The notes beneath the pieces are model-generated. The model was not told where the DNA came from, did no database searches, and worked only from the letters and a program-made list of their open reading frames with translations. From Arcobacter sp. (GTDB lineage: Bacteria; Campylobacterota; Campylobacteria; Campylobacterales; Arcobacteraceae), in contig NYWO01000003.1 in the NCBI GenBank assembly GCA_002685075.1, positions 1 through 38,026 on the forward strand: DNA of 38,026 nt, written 5' to 3'. This document shows positions 1 to 8,531 of the stretch, piece after piece. The stretch's first letter is position 1; each line of letters starts with the position of its first letter. A program made the translations under genes and the position numbers.

Positions 1-1
1 G

Positions 2-835
2 GAAAACTTTTCTTTTACAAAAGGTGATATTTCAGATTATGAAACTTGTATAAATGCCACAAAAGGTGTAGATGTAGTTTTAAATCAAGCTGCATTAGGT
101 TCTGTTCCTAGATCTATTGATAATCCTGTAATTTCAAATAACTCAAATGTTACAGGTTTTTTAAATATGCTAACAGCTTCAAAAGAAAATGGTGTAAAAA
201 GATTTGTTTATGCTTCATCTTCTTCTGTATATGGTGATTCAGCAGAATTACCAAAAGTAGAGTCAAGAACAGGTAACTTACTTTCTCCATATGCAGTTAC
301 AAAATATGTGAATGAACTATATATGGGGGTATTTTATAAGTGCTATGGCTTTGAATCTATTGGATTAAGATACTTTAATGTATTTGGAAAAAGACAAGAT
401 CCAAATGGAGCATATGTAGCTGTTATGCCAAAATGGATATCTGCTATGCTAAATGGTGAAGATGTATTTATAAATGGTGATGGAGAAACATCAAGAGACT
501 TCACATATATTGATAACGTAGTTCAAGCTAATATAATGGCAGGAGTAACTACAAATAAAGAAGCATTCGCAAAAGCATATAATACAGCAGCAGGTGGAAG
601 AGAAACACTAAATAACCTTTATACTGCAATTTCAAATGGATTAAAAGAAAAATTACCTGAACTAAAAGTGCAAGAACCAATCTATAGAGATTTTAGAGCT
701 GGAGATATAAGACACTCAAATGCGAATATAGATCAAGCAAAAGAACTTCTAGGATATGAACCAACACATAACTTAGAACAAGGTTTAAAAGAATCACTAG
801 AATGGTATATAAATGATATTAAAGGAAGTAAATAA
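2..835 (+). CDS. UDP-N-acetylglucosamine 4-epimerase (WbpP/TviC family), 5' end missing
   Basis: Extended short-chain dehydrogenase predicted to interconvert UDP-GlcNAc and UDP-GalNAc (or their uronic acids) in the cytoplasm. The gene runs in from the left edge: the frame is open from base 2, giving 277 visible residues, so about 60-70 N-terminal residues with the NAD-binding GxxGxxG are outside the window. What is visible is typical of the family: LNQAALGSVPRS near the start, an SSSSVYGD serine motif, the catalytic YAVTK (YxxxK) pair, the LRYFNVFGKRQDP stretch and the DFTYIDNVV motif. The stop is one base before the start of the 6-dehydrogenase gene, a pairing known from WbpP/WbpO and TviC/TviB systems, which supports GalNAcA synthesis rather than a GalE role. 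A second, more GalE-like epimerase lies at 30782-31792. Confidence 0.88.
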   Translation, partial: ENFSFTKGDISDYETCINATKGVDVVLNQAALGSVPRSIDNPVISNNSNVTGFLNMLTASKENGVKRFVYASSSSVYGDSAELPKVESRTGNLLSPYAVTKYVNELYMGVFYKCYGFESIGLRYFNVFGKRQDPNGAYVAVMPKWISAMLNGEDVFINGDGETSRDFTYIDNVVQANIMAGVTTNKEAFAKAYNTAAGGRETLNNLYTAISNGLKEKLPELKVQEPIYRDFRAGDIRHSNANIDQAKELLGYEPTHNLEQGLKESLEWYINDIKGSK

Positions 836-836
836 A

Positions 837-2096
837 ATGGCAAATATAAACAATAGTAAAATATGTATAATCGGACTTGGTTATGTAGGTCTTCCTTTAG
901 CTCACGCATTTTCTTCAAAATATGAAGTTGTAGGATTAGATATTTATCAAACTAGAATTGATGAATTATCAAGAGCTTATGATAGAACACTAGAACTAAA
1001 TGAAGAGCAGCTTCAAGAAGCTATTGATAATAACATTAAATTTACTTGTAATATAGAAGATATTAAAGATTGTAATGTATTTATTGTAACAGTTCCTACA
1101 CCTATTGATAAAAATAAAAGACCAGATTTAACTCCACTTATTAAAGCAAGTGAAACTATTGGTAAGGTTCTAAAAAAAGATGATATTGTTATCTATGAAT
1201 CTACAGTATATCCAGGTGCAACAGAAGAAGACTGTGTACCAGTTCTAGAAAAGTTCTCTAACTTAAAATTCAATGTTGATTTCTTCTGTGGTTATTCACC
1301 TGAGAGAATCAATCCAGGTGATAAAGAACATACAGTTACAAAGATTTTAAAAGTAACAGCTGGTTCAACTCCAGAGATTGGTAAGAAAGTAGATGCTTTA
1401 TACTCATCTATAATTACTGCAGGTACTCATCTAGCACCTACTATTAAAGTAGCAGAAGCTGCAAAGGTAATTGAGAACAGCCAGCGAGATATAAATATCG
1501 CTTTTGTAAATGAACTATCAATTATTTTTAATAAGCTTGGAATCAATACAAATGATGTACTTGAAGCAGCAGGAACTAAATGGAACTTCTTAAAGTTTAA
1601 GCCAGGATTAGTTGGTGGACATTGTATCGGTGTTGATCCATACTATTTAACACATAAAGCACAACAAATAGGATATAACCCTGAGATTATCTTAGCAGGA
1701 AGAAGACTAAATGATAATATGGGAATATATGTAGCTAATCAAGTTATTAAACTTATGATTAAAAAAGGTCATAAAATAGAAGGATCAAAAGTACTTATGT
1801 TAGGAATAACATTCAAAGAAAACTGTCCTGATATTAGAAACTCAAGAGTTATTGATGTAATAGAAGAACTTCAAGAGTTTGGATGTGATATTACAGTAAG
1901 TGACTATTGGGCTGATAAAGATGAAGTTAAACATGAATACAATCAAAACTTAGATAATAATGTAAATTATGATGATTATGAAGCTATAGTAATGGCTGTA
2001 TCACATGATAAATATAAGACTTTGACTTTTGAAAATAAAAATCAAGTTGTTTATGATATAAAATCTATTTTAAAAAATAGTGATGGAAGATTGTAA
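837..2096 (+). CDS. UDP-N-acetyl-D-hexosamine 6-dehydrogenase (WbpO/TviB family)
   Basis: NAD-dependent oxidation of the C6 hydroxyl of UDP-GlcNAc or UDP-GalNAc to the uronic acid, a precursor for acidic surface glycans. The 419-residue protein has an N-terminal Rossmann motif GLGYVG (residues 13-18), the central dehydrogenase domain, the catalytic cysteine in GGHCIGVDPYY (Cys263) and a C-terminal UDP-binding domain. I chose the ATG at 837, which gives MANINN and sits right after the upstream stop, over an in-frame ATG at 813 that would overlap the epimerase by 23 bp. The next gene starts 1 bp after the stop. Together with the upstream epimerase it predicts UDP-GalNAcA. The sequence alone does not settle GlcNAc versus GalNAc as the substrate. 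Confidence 0.92.
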   Translation: MANINNSKICIIGLGYVGLPLAHAFSSKYEVVGLDIYQTRIDELSRAYDRTLELNEEQLQEAIDNNIKFTCNIEDIKDCNVFIVTVPTPIDKNKRPDLTPLIKASETIGKVLKKDDIVIYESTVYPGATEEDCVPVLEKFSNLKFNVDFFCGYSPERINPGDKEHTVTKILKVTAGSTPEIGKKVDALYSSIITAGTHLAPTIKVAEAAKVIENSQRDINIAFVNELSIIFNKLGINTNDVLEAAGTKWNFLKFKPGLVGGHCIGVDPYYLTHKAQQIGYNPEIILAGRRLNDNMGIYVANQVIKLMIKKGHKIEGSKVLMLGITFKENCPDIRNSRVIDVIEELQEFGCDITVSDYWADKDEVKHEYNQNLDNNVNYDDYEAIVMAVSHDKYKTLTFENKNQVVYDIKSILKNSDGRL

Positions 2097-2097
2097 A

Positions 2098-3288
2098 ATG
2101 AATAAAATATTAAATCTAATAGGACGAAATAAAGAATTATTCATAGAAGATATAAATTGTAATAATAAAAAATTAAAAGAAATAGTTTCTGCTTCATCAT
2201 TTTTAGTAATTGGAGCGGCTGGTTCAATAGGACAAGCAGTAACTAAAGAGATATTTAAACGAAATCCTAAAAAACTTCATGTAGTTGATATTAGTGAAAA
2301 TAATATGGTTGAATTAGTTCGAGATATTAGAAGCTCTTTTGGATATATAGATGGAGATTTTCAAACATTTGCTTTAGATATTGGTTCACTTGAATATGAT
2401 GCTTTTATAAAAGCTGATGGTGAATATGATTATGTTTTAAACTTATCTGCTTTAAAACATGTTAGAAGTGAGAAAGATCCTTTTACTCTTATGAGAATGA
2501 TTGATGTAAATATTTTTAATACAGATAAAACAATAGCACAATCAATCAAAAATGGAACAAAAAAATATTTTTGTGTTTCTACAGATAAGGCTGCAAACCC
2601 TGTAAATATGATGGGTGCAAGTAAAAGAATAATGGAAATGTTTGTAATGAGAAAATCACAAGAAATGAAAGTTTCAATGGCAAGATTTGCTAATGTTGCT
2701 TTTTCTGATGGCTCTTTATTACATGGTTTTAATCAAAGAATACAAAAACAACAACCAATTGTTGCTCCGAATGATATAAAAAGATATTTTGTAACTCCTC
2801 AAGAATCAGGTGAACTTTGTCTAATGTCTTGTATCTTTGGAGAAAATAGAGATATATTCTTTCCAAAACTTAGTGAAAACCTACATCTAATCTCTTTTGC
2901 TGATATTGCAGTTAAGTATTTAAATGATTTAGGGTACGAGCCATATTTATGTAAAGATGAAGATGAAGCAAGAGAATTAGTTCATACTTTACCAAAAGAA
3001 GGAAAGTGGCCATGTTTATTTACTTCAAGTGATACTACAGGTGAAAAAGATTTTGAAGAATTTTTTACAGATAAAGAAACTTTAGATATGCAAAGATTTG
3101 AAAACCTTGGGGTTATTAAAAATGAAACTATTTATGATGAAGATAAATTAAATCATTTTGAAAATACTATTAGAGGTTTTAAAAATGAACTTTCTTGGAA
3201 GAAAGAAGACATTGTAAAAGAGTTTTTTAGGATGATTCCTGATTTTGGACATAAAGAAACAGGTAAATATTTGGATGGGAAAATGTAA
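2098..3288 (+). CDS. legB: Nucleotide-GlcNAc 4,6-dehydratase of legionaminic acid synthesis (LegB-like)
   Basis: First committed enzyme of the legionaminic acid route: removes water from GDP- or UDP-GlcNAc to give the 4-keto-6-deoxy sugar. The 396-residue protein has the Rossmann GAAGSIG motif (residues 39-45) and STDKAANPVNMMGASK (161-176), in which Met replaces the catalytic Tyr of ordinary SDRs (Met172, Lys176). This is the configuration of PglF/CapD-type non-inverting dehydratases. It lacks the membrane N-terminus of PglF, which fits the soluble LegB form. The start at 2098 follows the upstream stop by 1 bp; in-frame ATGs at 2080 and 2083 would lie inside the preceding gene. The following four genes complete the pathway in order. 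PseB is less likely because the pathway continues with a hydrolysing 2-epimerase. Confidence 0.87.
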   Translation: MNKILNLIGRNKELFIEDINCNNKKLKEIVSASSFLVIGAAGSIGQAVTKEIFKRNPKKLHVVDISENNMVELVRDIRSSFGYIDGDFQTFALDIGSLEYDAFIKADGEYDYVLNLSALKHVRSEKDPFTLMRMIDVNIFNTDKTIAQSIKNGTKKYFCVSTDKAANPVNMMGASKRIMEMFVMRKSQEMKVSMARFANVAFSDGSLLHGFNQRIQKQQPIVAPNDIKRYFVTPQESGELCLMSCIFGENRDIFFPKLSENLHLISFADIAVKYLNDLGYEPYLCKDEDEARELVHTLPKEGKWPCLFTSSDTTGEKDFEEFFTDKETLDMQRFENLGVIKNETIYDEDKLNHFENTIRGFKNELSWKKEDIVKEFFRMIPDFGHKETGKYLDGKM

Positions 3289-4427
3289 TGGAAAAGATAG
3301 TTGATTTTATTCAAGAAACTTTTAAAACAAAAGAATTTATTCCTTTACATGAACCACGTTTTATAGGAAATGAAAAAAAATATTTAAATGATTGTATTGA
3401 TTCTACATTTGTTTCAAGTGTAGGAAAATATGTTGACCAGTTTGAAAAAGAATTTGCTTCAAAAATTGGAAGTAAATATGCAATTGCAACAGTTAATGGA
3501 ACAGCTGCTTTACATATTTCGCTTATTTTAGCAGATGTAAAAAAAGATGATGAAGTAATAACTCAACCACTAACTTTTATAGCAACTTGTAATGCTATAT
3601 CATATATAGGGGCAAAGCCTGTATTTGTTGATGTTGATTTAGATACGATAGGATTATCTCCTAAATCATTAGAAAGCTTTTTAAAAACAAATTGTGAACT
3701 TATTAATAATCAATGTATAAATAAAACTACTAACAAAGTAATAAAAGCTTGTGTCCCTATGCATACTTTTGGACACTCTTGTAGAATTACGGAGATAAAA
3801 GATATATGTGATAAATGGAATATTACTTTAGTAGAAGATGCCGCTGAGTCTTTAGGAAGTTACTATAAAGATAAACATACAGGTACTTTTGGAAAAGTAG
3901 GAGCATTTTCTTTTAATGGAAATAAAATCATTACAAGTGGTGGCGGTGGAGTTATAGTTACTGATGATGAGAAACTAGCTAAAAGAGCAAAACATCTAAC
4001 AACAACAGCAAAGATTCCACATCCTTTTGAATACGTACATGATGAGATAGGATACAACTATAGAATGCCAAACTTAAATGCAGCATTACTTGTAGCTCAA
4101 CTAGAACAACTAGATAAGTTTTGTAAATGTAAAAAAGAATTAGCTTTAAAATATGATGAATTCTTTAATGATATTGAAGGTATTAATTTTATTAATCAAC
4201 CTGAAAATTCATCTTCAAACTATTGGTTACAAGCTATAATTTTTAAAGATTTAAAAGCTAGAGATGAGTTTTTAAAATTTACAAATAAAAATGGTGTTAT
4301 GACTAGACCTATTTGGAAGTTGATGAATGAATTAGTGATGTTTAAAGATTGCCAATCAAGTGACTTAACAAACTCTAAAATTTGTGAAGAAAGAATTGTT
4401 AATATACCAAGTAGTGTAATTTTATAA
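3288..4427 (+). CDS. legC: PLP-dependent 4-aminotransferase (LegC-like, DegT/DnrJ/EryC1 family)
   Basis: Transfers an amino group, normally from glutamate, to C4 of the 4-keto-6-deoxy nucleotide sugar made by LegB. The 379-residue length is normal for the DegT family. The pyridoxal-phosphate lysine is Lys213 in SFNGNK, followed by a glycine-rich TSGGGG stretch; the cofactor-contacting aspartate is in VEDAAES (Asp184). NGTAALH (70-76) forms the usual phosphate-binding start. The ATG overlaps the legB stop by one base (TAATG), so translation is probably coupled. A related but distinct aminotransferase (27892-28998) lies in the bacillosamine-type module; the two share only family-level similarity and are not a recent duplication. 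Confidence 0.88.
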   Translation: MEKIVDFIQETFKTKEFIPLHEPRFIGNEKKYLNDCIDSTFVSSVGKYVDQFEKEFASKIGSKYAIATVNGTAALHISLILADVKKDDEVITQPLTFIATCNAISYIGAKPVFVDVDLDTIGLSPKSLESFLKTNCELINNQCINKTTNKVIKACVPMHTFGHSCRITEIKDICDKWNITLVEDAAESLGSYYKDKHTGTFGKVGAFSFNGNKIITSGGGGVIVTDDEKLAKRAKHLTTTAKIPHPFEYVHDEIGYNYRMPNLNAALLVAQLEQLDKFCKCKKELALKYDEFFNDIEGINFINQPENSSSNYWLQAIIFKDLKARDEFLKFTNKNGVMTRPIWKLMNELVMFKDCQSSDLTNSKICEERIVNIPSSVIL

Positions 4428-5002
4428 TGAAAGAGAAAATTGTTTTAATTGGAGGAGGTGGACATTGTCATAGTGTTATCGATGTAATAGAACAAGAAAA
4501 TAAATATGAAATTATTGGAATTATTGATAAAAAAGAATTACTCGGACAAAAAGTTTTAGGCTATGAAGTAATCGCTTCAGATAATGACTTAAGTGAAATA
4601 TTTAAAACTTGTAAAAATGCAATAATTACTATTGGTCAAATAGAATCAAGTAATTTAAGAACAAAAATATTTAATAATTTAAAAAATATAGGTTATACTT
4701 TACCAGTTATAGTTTCACCTATTGCATATGTTTCAAAGCATTCTTTTATTGAAGAGGGAACAGTAATTCATCATCACACACTAGTTAATGCAAATGTAAG
4801 AATAGGTAAAAATTGTATAATTAACACAAAAGCACTAATTGAACATGATTCAATAATAGAAGATTATTGTCATATATCAACAGCCTCTGTTATAAATGGT
4901 GGTGTTACAGTAAAAAAAGGTACTTTTTTTGGAAGTAATGCAACTTCTAAACAAAGTATAGAAATAGATGGATTTATAAAAGCTGGGAGTTTAGTAAAAT
5001 GA
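4427..5002 (+). CDS. legH: NeuD/PglD-type sugar N-acetyltransferase (LegH-like)
   Basis: Predicted to acetylate the 4-amino group made by LegC, giving the 2,4-diacetamido-2,4,6-trideoxyhexose intermediate. The 191-residue protein has the NeuD/PglD layout: a short N-terminal nucleotide-sugar-binding domain beginning IVLIGGGGHCHSV (residues 5-17), then a left-handed parallel beta-helix of hexapeptide repeats, with the catalytic-type histidines around VIHHHT and IEHDS. It overlaps the aminotransferase stop (TAATG) and the next gene by 4 bp (ATGA). Because neighbours on both sides are legionaminic acid enzymes, the role in this pathway is well supported. An O-acetylating NeuD role on the finished sugar remains possible. 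Confidence 0.83.
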   Translation: MKEKIVLIGGGGHCHSVIDVIEQENKYEIIGIIDKKELLGQKVLGYEVIASDNDLSEIFKTCKNAIITIGQIESSNLRTKIFNNLKNIGYTLPVIVSPIAYVSKHSFIEEGTVIHHHTLVNANVRIGKNCIINTKALIEHDSIIEDYCHISTASVINGGVTVKKGTFFGSNATSKQSIEIDGFIKAGSLVK

Positions 5003-6009
5003 ATAAAGATAAAAAAAATGTATTTATAATTGCAGAAGCAGGTGTTAATCATAATGGTTCTATTGAACTTGCAAAAAAACTAATTGATGTAGCGTACGAA
5101 GCAAAAGTTGATGCTGTTAAATTCCAAACTTTTAAAACTGAAGACTTAGTATCAAAAAATGCACAAAAAGCAGATTATCAAAAAGAAACAACTTCCAAAG
5201 AAGAATCACAATTTGATATGATAAAAAAACTAGAATTAGATGTTGATACTCATAATGAATTGATTTCTTATTGTAATAGTAAAAGTATTATGTTTTTATC
5301 TACTCCCTTTGATCATGATAGTATCAATTTATTAAATAACTTAGGTTTACAAATATTTAAAATACCAAGTGGTGAGATTACAAACCTACCATATTTAAGA
5401 CATATAGGAAGTTTGCAAAAAGAAGTTATATTGTCAACAGGCATGGCTGATATAGGAGAAATAGAGGATGCCTTAGATATTCTGATATCTTCTGGTACAA
5501 GAAAAGATGATATTACTATTTTACATGCAAATACAATGTATCCTACTCCTATGGAAGATGTTAATTTAAAAGCTATGAATACAATAGGAAATACATTTGA
5601 TTGTAAATATGGATATAGTGATCATACTTTAGGAATAGAAGTGGATATTGCAGCTGTTGCTATGGGAGCCTCTTGTATTGAAAAACATTTTACACTTGAT
5701 AAGAATATGGAAGGACCTGATCATAAAGCTAGTTTAGAACCAGATGAATTAATATCAATGGTGAACGCTATACGAAATATAGAATTAGCTTTAGGAAGTA
5801 GTATTAAAAAACCTTCAAAAAGTGAAACTCCAAATATAAAAATAGCTAGAAAATCAATTATCGCAAATAGTGAAATAAAAAAAGGTGATATTCTAACAGA
5901 AAATAATCTAGTAATAAAAAGGCCAGGAAATGGTATTAGTCCAATGAACTGGGACAATATTATAAATACTATTGCTCAAAAAAACTATAATAAAGATGAC
6001 TTAATATGA
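4999..6009 (+). CDS. legI: N,N'-diacetyllegionaminate synthase (NeuB family)
   Basis: Condenses phosphoenolpyruvate with the 6-deoxy 2,4-diacetamido-mannose-type sugar to give the nine-carbon acid. The 336-residue protein contains the NeuB TIM barrel, with signatures AEAGVNHNG near the N-terminus, DAVKFQTF, STPFDHD, IPSGEITN, GYSDHT and IEKHFTLD (metal- and PEP-binding positions of the family), followed by a C-terminal antifreeze-like SAF domain (RKSIIAN ... RPGNGI). Assignment to legionaminic rather than sialic acid rests on position between the LegH-like and LegG-like genes, as in the Campylobacter Cj1319-Cj1332 region. A second, clearly different NeuB is at 20697-21701. Confidence 0.87.
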   Translation: MNKDKKNVFIIAEAGVNHNGSIELAKKLIDVAYEAKVDAVKFQTFKTEDLVSKNAQKADYQKETTSKEESQFDMIKKLELDVDTHNELISYCNSKSIMFLSTPFDHDSINLLNNLGLQIFKIPSGEITNLPYLRHIGSLQKEVILSTGMADIGEIEDALDILISSGTRKDDITILHANTMYPTPMEDVNLKAMNTIGNTFDCKYGYSDHTLGIEVDIAAVAMGASCIEKHFTLDKNMEGPDHKASLEPDELISMVNAIRNIELALGSSIKKPSKSETPNIKIARKSIIANSEIKKGDILTENNLVIKRPGNGISPMNWDNIINTIAQKNYNKDDLI

Positions 6010-7169
6010 AAAAAGTTTGCGTAGTTACAGGTACAAGAGCTGAATATGGTCTTTTATATTGGTTAATGAAAGAAATTGAATTAGATTCACAATTAGAACT
6101 TCAGATTATTGTAACAGGTATGCATTTAAGTCCAGAATTTGGACTTACATACAAAGAGATAGAAAAAGACTTTATTATTAATAAAAAAATAGAGATGCTT
6201 TTATCTTCTGATACTCATATTGGGATTTCAAAATCTATGGGTTTAGCACAGATTTCTTTTGGGGAAAGTTTTGAAGAATTAAAACCTGATATTATAATTT
6301 TATTAGGTGATAGATATGAGATTTTTTCAGCTGCAAGCGCTGCTTTAATTGCAAATATACCCATAGCACATCTTCATGGTGGAGAAACTACTGAGGGTGC
6401 TTTTGATGAATCAATAAGACACAGTATTACAAAAATGAGCCATCTACATTTTACAGCAGCGGATGAATATAAAAACAGAGTTATTCAGCTTGGAGAACAA
6501 CCTAATAGAGTATTTAATGTTGGTGGTATGGGAATAGAAAATATCAAGAGATTAAAATTACTAAGTAAAGATGAATTTGAAAAATCAATTGATTTTAAAT
6601 TAAATAAAAAAAATATTCTTGTTACTTTTCATCCTGTTACTTTAGAAAATAGTACAGCAAAAGAACAATTTCAAGAATTATTAGATGCAATAGATGAACT
6701 AAAAGATACAAATATAATATTTACAAAAGCAAATAGCGATACAGCTGGTAGAATAATAAATCAAATGATAGACACATACGTAAGTAATAATTCTTTAAAA
6801 TCAGTTGGATATACATCTTTAGGCCAACTTAGATATTTATCAGCACTTCAATATGTAGATGCAATGGTAGGTAATAGTTCAAGTGGCTTAATTGAAGCAC
6901 CAAGTTTCAAGATTGCAACTGTTAATATAGGTGATAGACAAAAGGGCAGATTAAAAGCTAGTAGCGTAATTGATTGTGAATCTTTTAAAGCATCTATAAA
7001 AAAAGCCTTTAAAAAAGTTTATTTACAAGGATTTAATGAGTCATTAAAAAACGTAAAGAATCCTTATGGTGATGGTTATGCAAGTGAAAAAATTATTGAA
7101 GTAATAAAAGAAGTTGATTTAAATAATATATTAAAAAAATCATTTTATGATATAAAAAAGGAGAAATAA
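6006..7169 (+). CDS. legG: Hydrolysing nucleotide-sugar 2-epimerase (LegG/NeuC family)
   Basis: Releases the nucleotide from the 2,4-diacetamido sugar with inversion at C2, giving the manno-type substrate for LegI. It is a GT-B-fold UDP-GlcNAc 2-epimerase family member of 387 residues (normal length). Visible signatures are VTGTRAEYGLL at the N-terminus, LLGDRYE, the HLHGGETTEGAFDESIRH block, and the C-terminal VGNSSSGLIEAP loop that holds the nucleotide. The start overlaps legI by 4 bp (ATGA). In C. jejuni neuB2/neuC2 are followed directly by ptmE; here three amidotransferase genes lie between them. The pathway logic (dehydratase, aminotransferase, acetyltransferase, synthase, hydrolysing epimerase) supports legionaminic acid and argues against pseudaminic acid, which uses PseG instead. 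Confidence 0.86.
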   Translation: MKKVCVVTGTRAEYGLLYWLMKEIELDSQLELQIIVTGMHLSPEFGLTYKEIEKDFIINKKIEMLLSSDTHIGISKSMGLAQISFGESFEELKPDIIILLGDRYEIFSAASAALIANIPIAHLHGGETTEGAFDESIRHSITKMSHLHFTAADEYKNRVIQLGEQPNRVFNVGGMGIENIKRLKLLSKDEFEKSIDFKLNKKNILVTFHPVTLENSTAKEQFQELLDAIDELKDTNIIFTKANSDTAGRIINQMIDTYVSNNSLKSVGYTSLGQLRYLSALQYVDAMVGNSSSGLIEAPSFKIATVNIGDRQKGRLKASSVIDCESFKASIKKAFKKVYLQGFNESLKNVKNPYGDGYASEKIIEVIKEVDLNNILKKSFYDIKKEK

Positions 7170-7174
7170 AATAA

Positions 7175-7930
7175 ATGAATACACGAATAATAGTAAAATT
7201 AGATGTAAAACCACCATTCGTAGTAAAACCTGTACATTTTGAAGGTTTAAGAAAGGTAGGTACACCCTCTGAAATGGCAAAAAAATATTATAATCAAGGT
7301 GCAGATGAAATAATGTATATTGATATTGTTTCTTCTTTATATGAAAGAGATATTATATTTGAAGAAATAGAAAAGACAGCTAATGAACTTTATATACCAT
7401 TTGGTGTTGGAGGGGCAGTTAAAAGTATCGATGATTTTTCTAAACTTTTTCATATAGGTGCTGATAAAGTAGCTATAAATACCTTTGCCGTTCAAAAAGA
7501 TCCAACTATTATAAACAAAGCTGCAGAAATTTTTGGAAATCAAGCAGTTGTTGTAAATATAGAAGCTAAGAATTGGAATAGTCATTGGGAGTGCTATACA
7601 GATTGCGGAAGAATTCAATCTGGCAAAGATGTAATAGAATGGGCAAAAGAAGTTGAAAAACGAGGTGCAGGAGAAATTCTTTTGCAATCTGTTGATAAAG
7701 ATGGACGAAATAATGGTTTTGATTTAGAGTTAGCAAAACAGGTAGTTCAGAGTGTAAATATTCCAGTTGTTATTGCAAGTGGAGCAGGAAAACTAGAAGA
7801 TATTAAAAAGCTAATTGAATATGCTAAACCAAGTGGTATTGCAATTGCAAGTTTACTACATTATGATAAAGTTACTATTAATGATATAAAAGAATATTTA
7901 CGAAAAAATAATATAGAGGTTTCAAGATGA
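7175..7930 (+). CDS. hisF: HisF-like ammonia-channel subunit of a sugar amidotransferase complex (WbuZ-type)
   Basis: TIM-barrel paralogue of imidazole-glycerol-phosphate synthase cyclase subunit, 251 residues. In this setting it most likely passes ammonia from the HisH-like glutaminase to the N-acetyl-sugar amidotransferase encoded next, as known for WbpG/HisH2/HisF2-type systems. Visible are RIIVKLDV (Asp10, equivalent to catalytic Asp11 of true HisF), the second-half motif EVEKRGAGEILL and DKDGRNNG. The second catalytic aspartate of true HisF (Asp130, IDAK) is glutamate here (Glu130 in VNIEAK), consistent with loss of the histidine-pathway reaction. There are no other histidine genes nearby. 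An AAGGAG ribosome site lies upstream of the ATG, and the gene overlaps the next by 4 bp. Confidence 0.84.
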   Translation: MNTRIIVKLDVKPPFVVKPVHFEGLRKVGTPSEMAKKYYNQGADEIMYIDIVSSLYERDIIFEEIEKTANELYIPFGVGGAVKSIDDFSKLFHIGADKVAINTFAVQKDPTIINKAAEIFGNQAVVVNIEAKNWNSHWECYTDCGRIQSGKDVIEWAKEVEKRGAGEILLQSVDKDGRNNGFDLELAKQVVQSVNIPVVIASGAGKLEDIKKLIEYAKPSGIAIASLLHYDKVTINDIKEYLRKNNIEVSR

Positions 7931-8523
7931 GTAATATAATTGGAATAGTTAATTATGGTATAGCTGGAAATATTCATAGTATAGAAAAAGCTATCAAAGC
8001 AGCAGGGGGTAAAGTAGTGGTAATTAATCATCCAAGTCAATTTAATGATGTAGATAAACTTGTACTCCCTGGTGTAGGTAGCTTTAAAGATGCAATGCAA
8101 GAACTTGAAAATGATGGTTTTATCATACCTATAAAAGAGAATAAAAAGCCTATTCTAGGTATTTGCCTAGGGATGCAAATATTAGCTACAGTAGGCTTTG
8201 AATATGGAAAAACAGTAGGATTGAATTTTATTGATGCTGAAGTAAAACCTATCTTAGTAGATGCAAAAGTTCCTCATGTTGGATTTAATAATATTGAAGT
8301 TATAAAGAAAAATAGTTTATTAAATGGATTAGAAAAAGAAGAGTTCTATTTTATGCATTCTTTTGAAGTTGTCAATTATACAAATATTGTTACTTTATCA
8401 GAATATGCTAACCATAAGTTTGTTTCTTCTGTGCAGAAAGATAATATTTATGGAGTACAGTTTCATCCGGAAAAAAGTAGAGAAGCTGGTATAAAATTAT
8501 TTAAAAACTTTATTGAATTGTAG
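7927..8523 (+). CDS. hisH: HisH-like glutamine amidotransferase subunit (WbuY-type)
   Basis: Class I glutaminase of 198 residues that would release ammonia from glutamine for the acetamido-to-acetamidino reaction. The triad is intact: Cys80 in LGICLGMQ, His180 and Glu182 in QFHPEKS; the oxyanion segment LPGVGSFKDAM is also present. It overlaps the HisF-like gene by 4 bp and is followed 8 bp later by the amidotransferase, so the three genes form one unit. Sequence alone does not distinguish it from a histidine-biosynthetic HisH; context does, since the partner is an N-acetyl-sugar amidotransferase and the locus makes nonulosonic acids. Confidence 0.86.
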   Translation: MSNIIGIVNYGIAGNIHSIEKAIKAAGGKVVVINHPSQFNDVDKLVLPGVGSFKDAMQELENDGFIIPIKENKKPILGICLGMQILATVGFEYGKTVGLNFIDAEVKPILVDAKVPHVGFNNIEVIKKNSLLNGLEKEEFYFMHSFEVVNYTNIVTLSEYANHKFVSSVQKDNIYGVQFHPEKSREAGIKLFKNFIEL

Positions 8524-8531
8524 GAGAAAAA

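Noticed and set aside
7175-8523. hisF and hisH as histidine biosynthesis genes
   Set aside because: No other his genes are present, the HisF-like protein has Glu at the second catalytic Asp, and the partner gene encodes an N-acetyl-sugar amidotransferase in a glycan locus.
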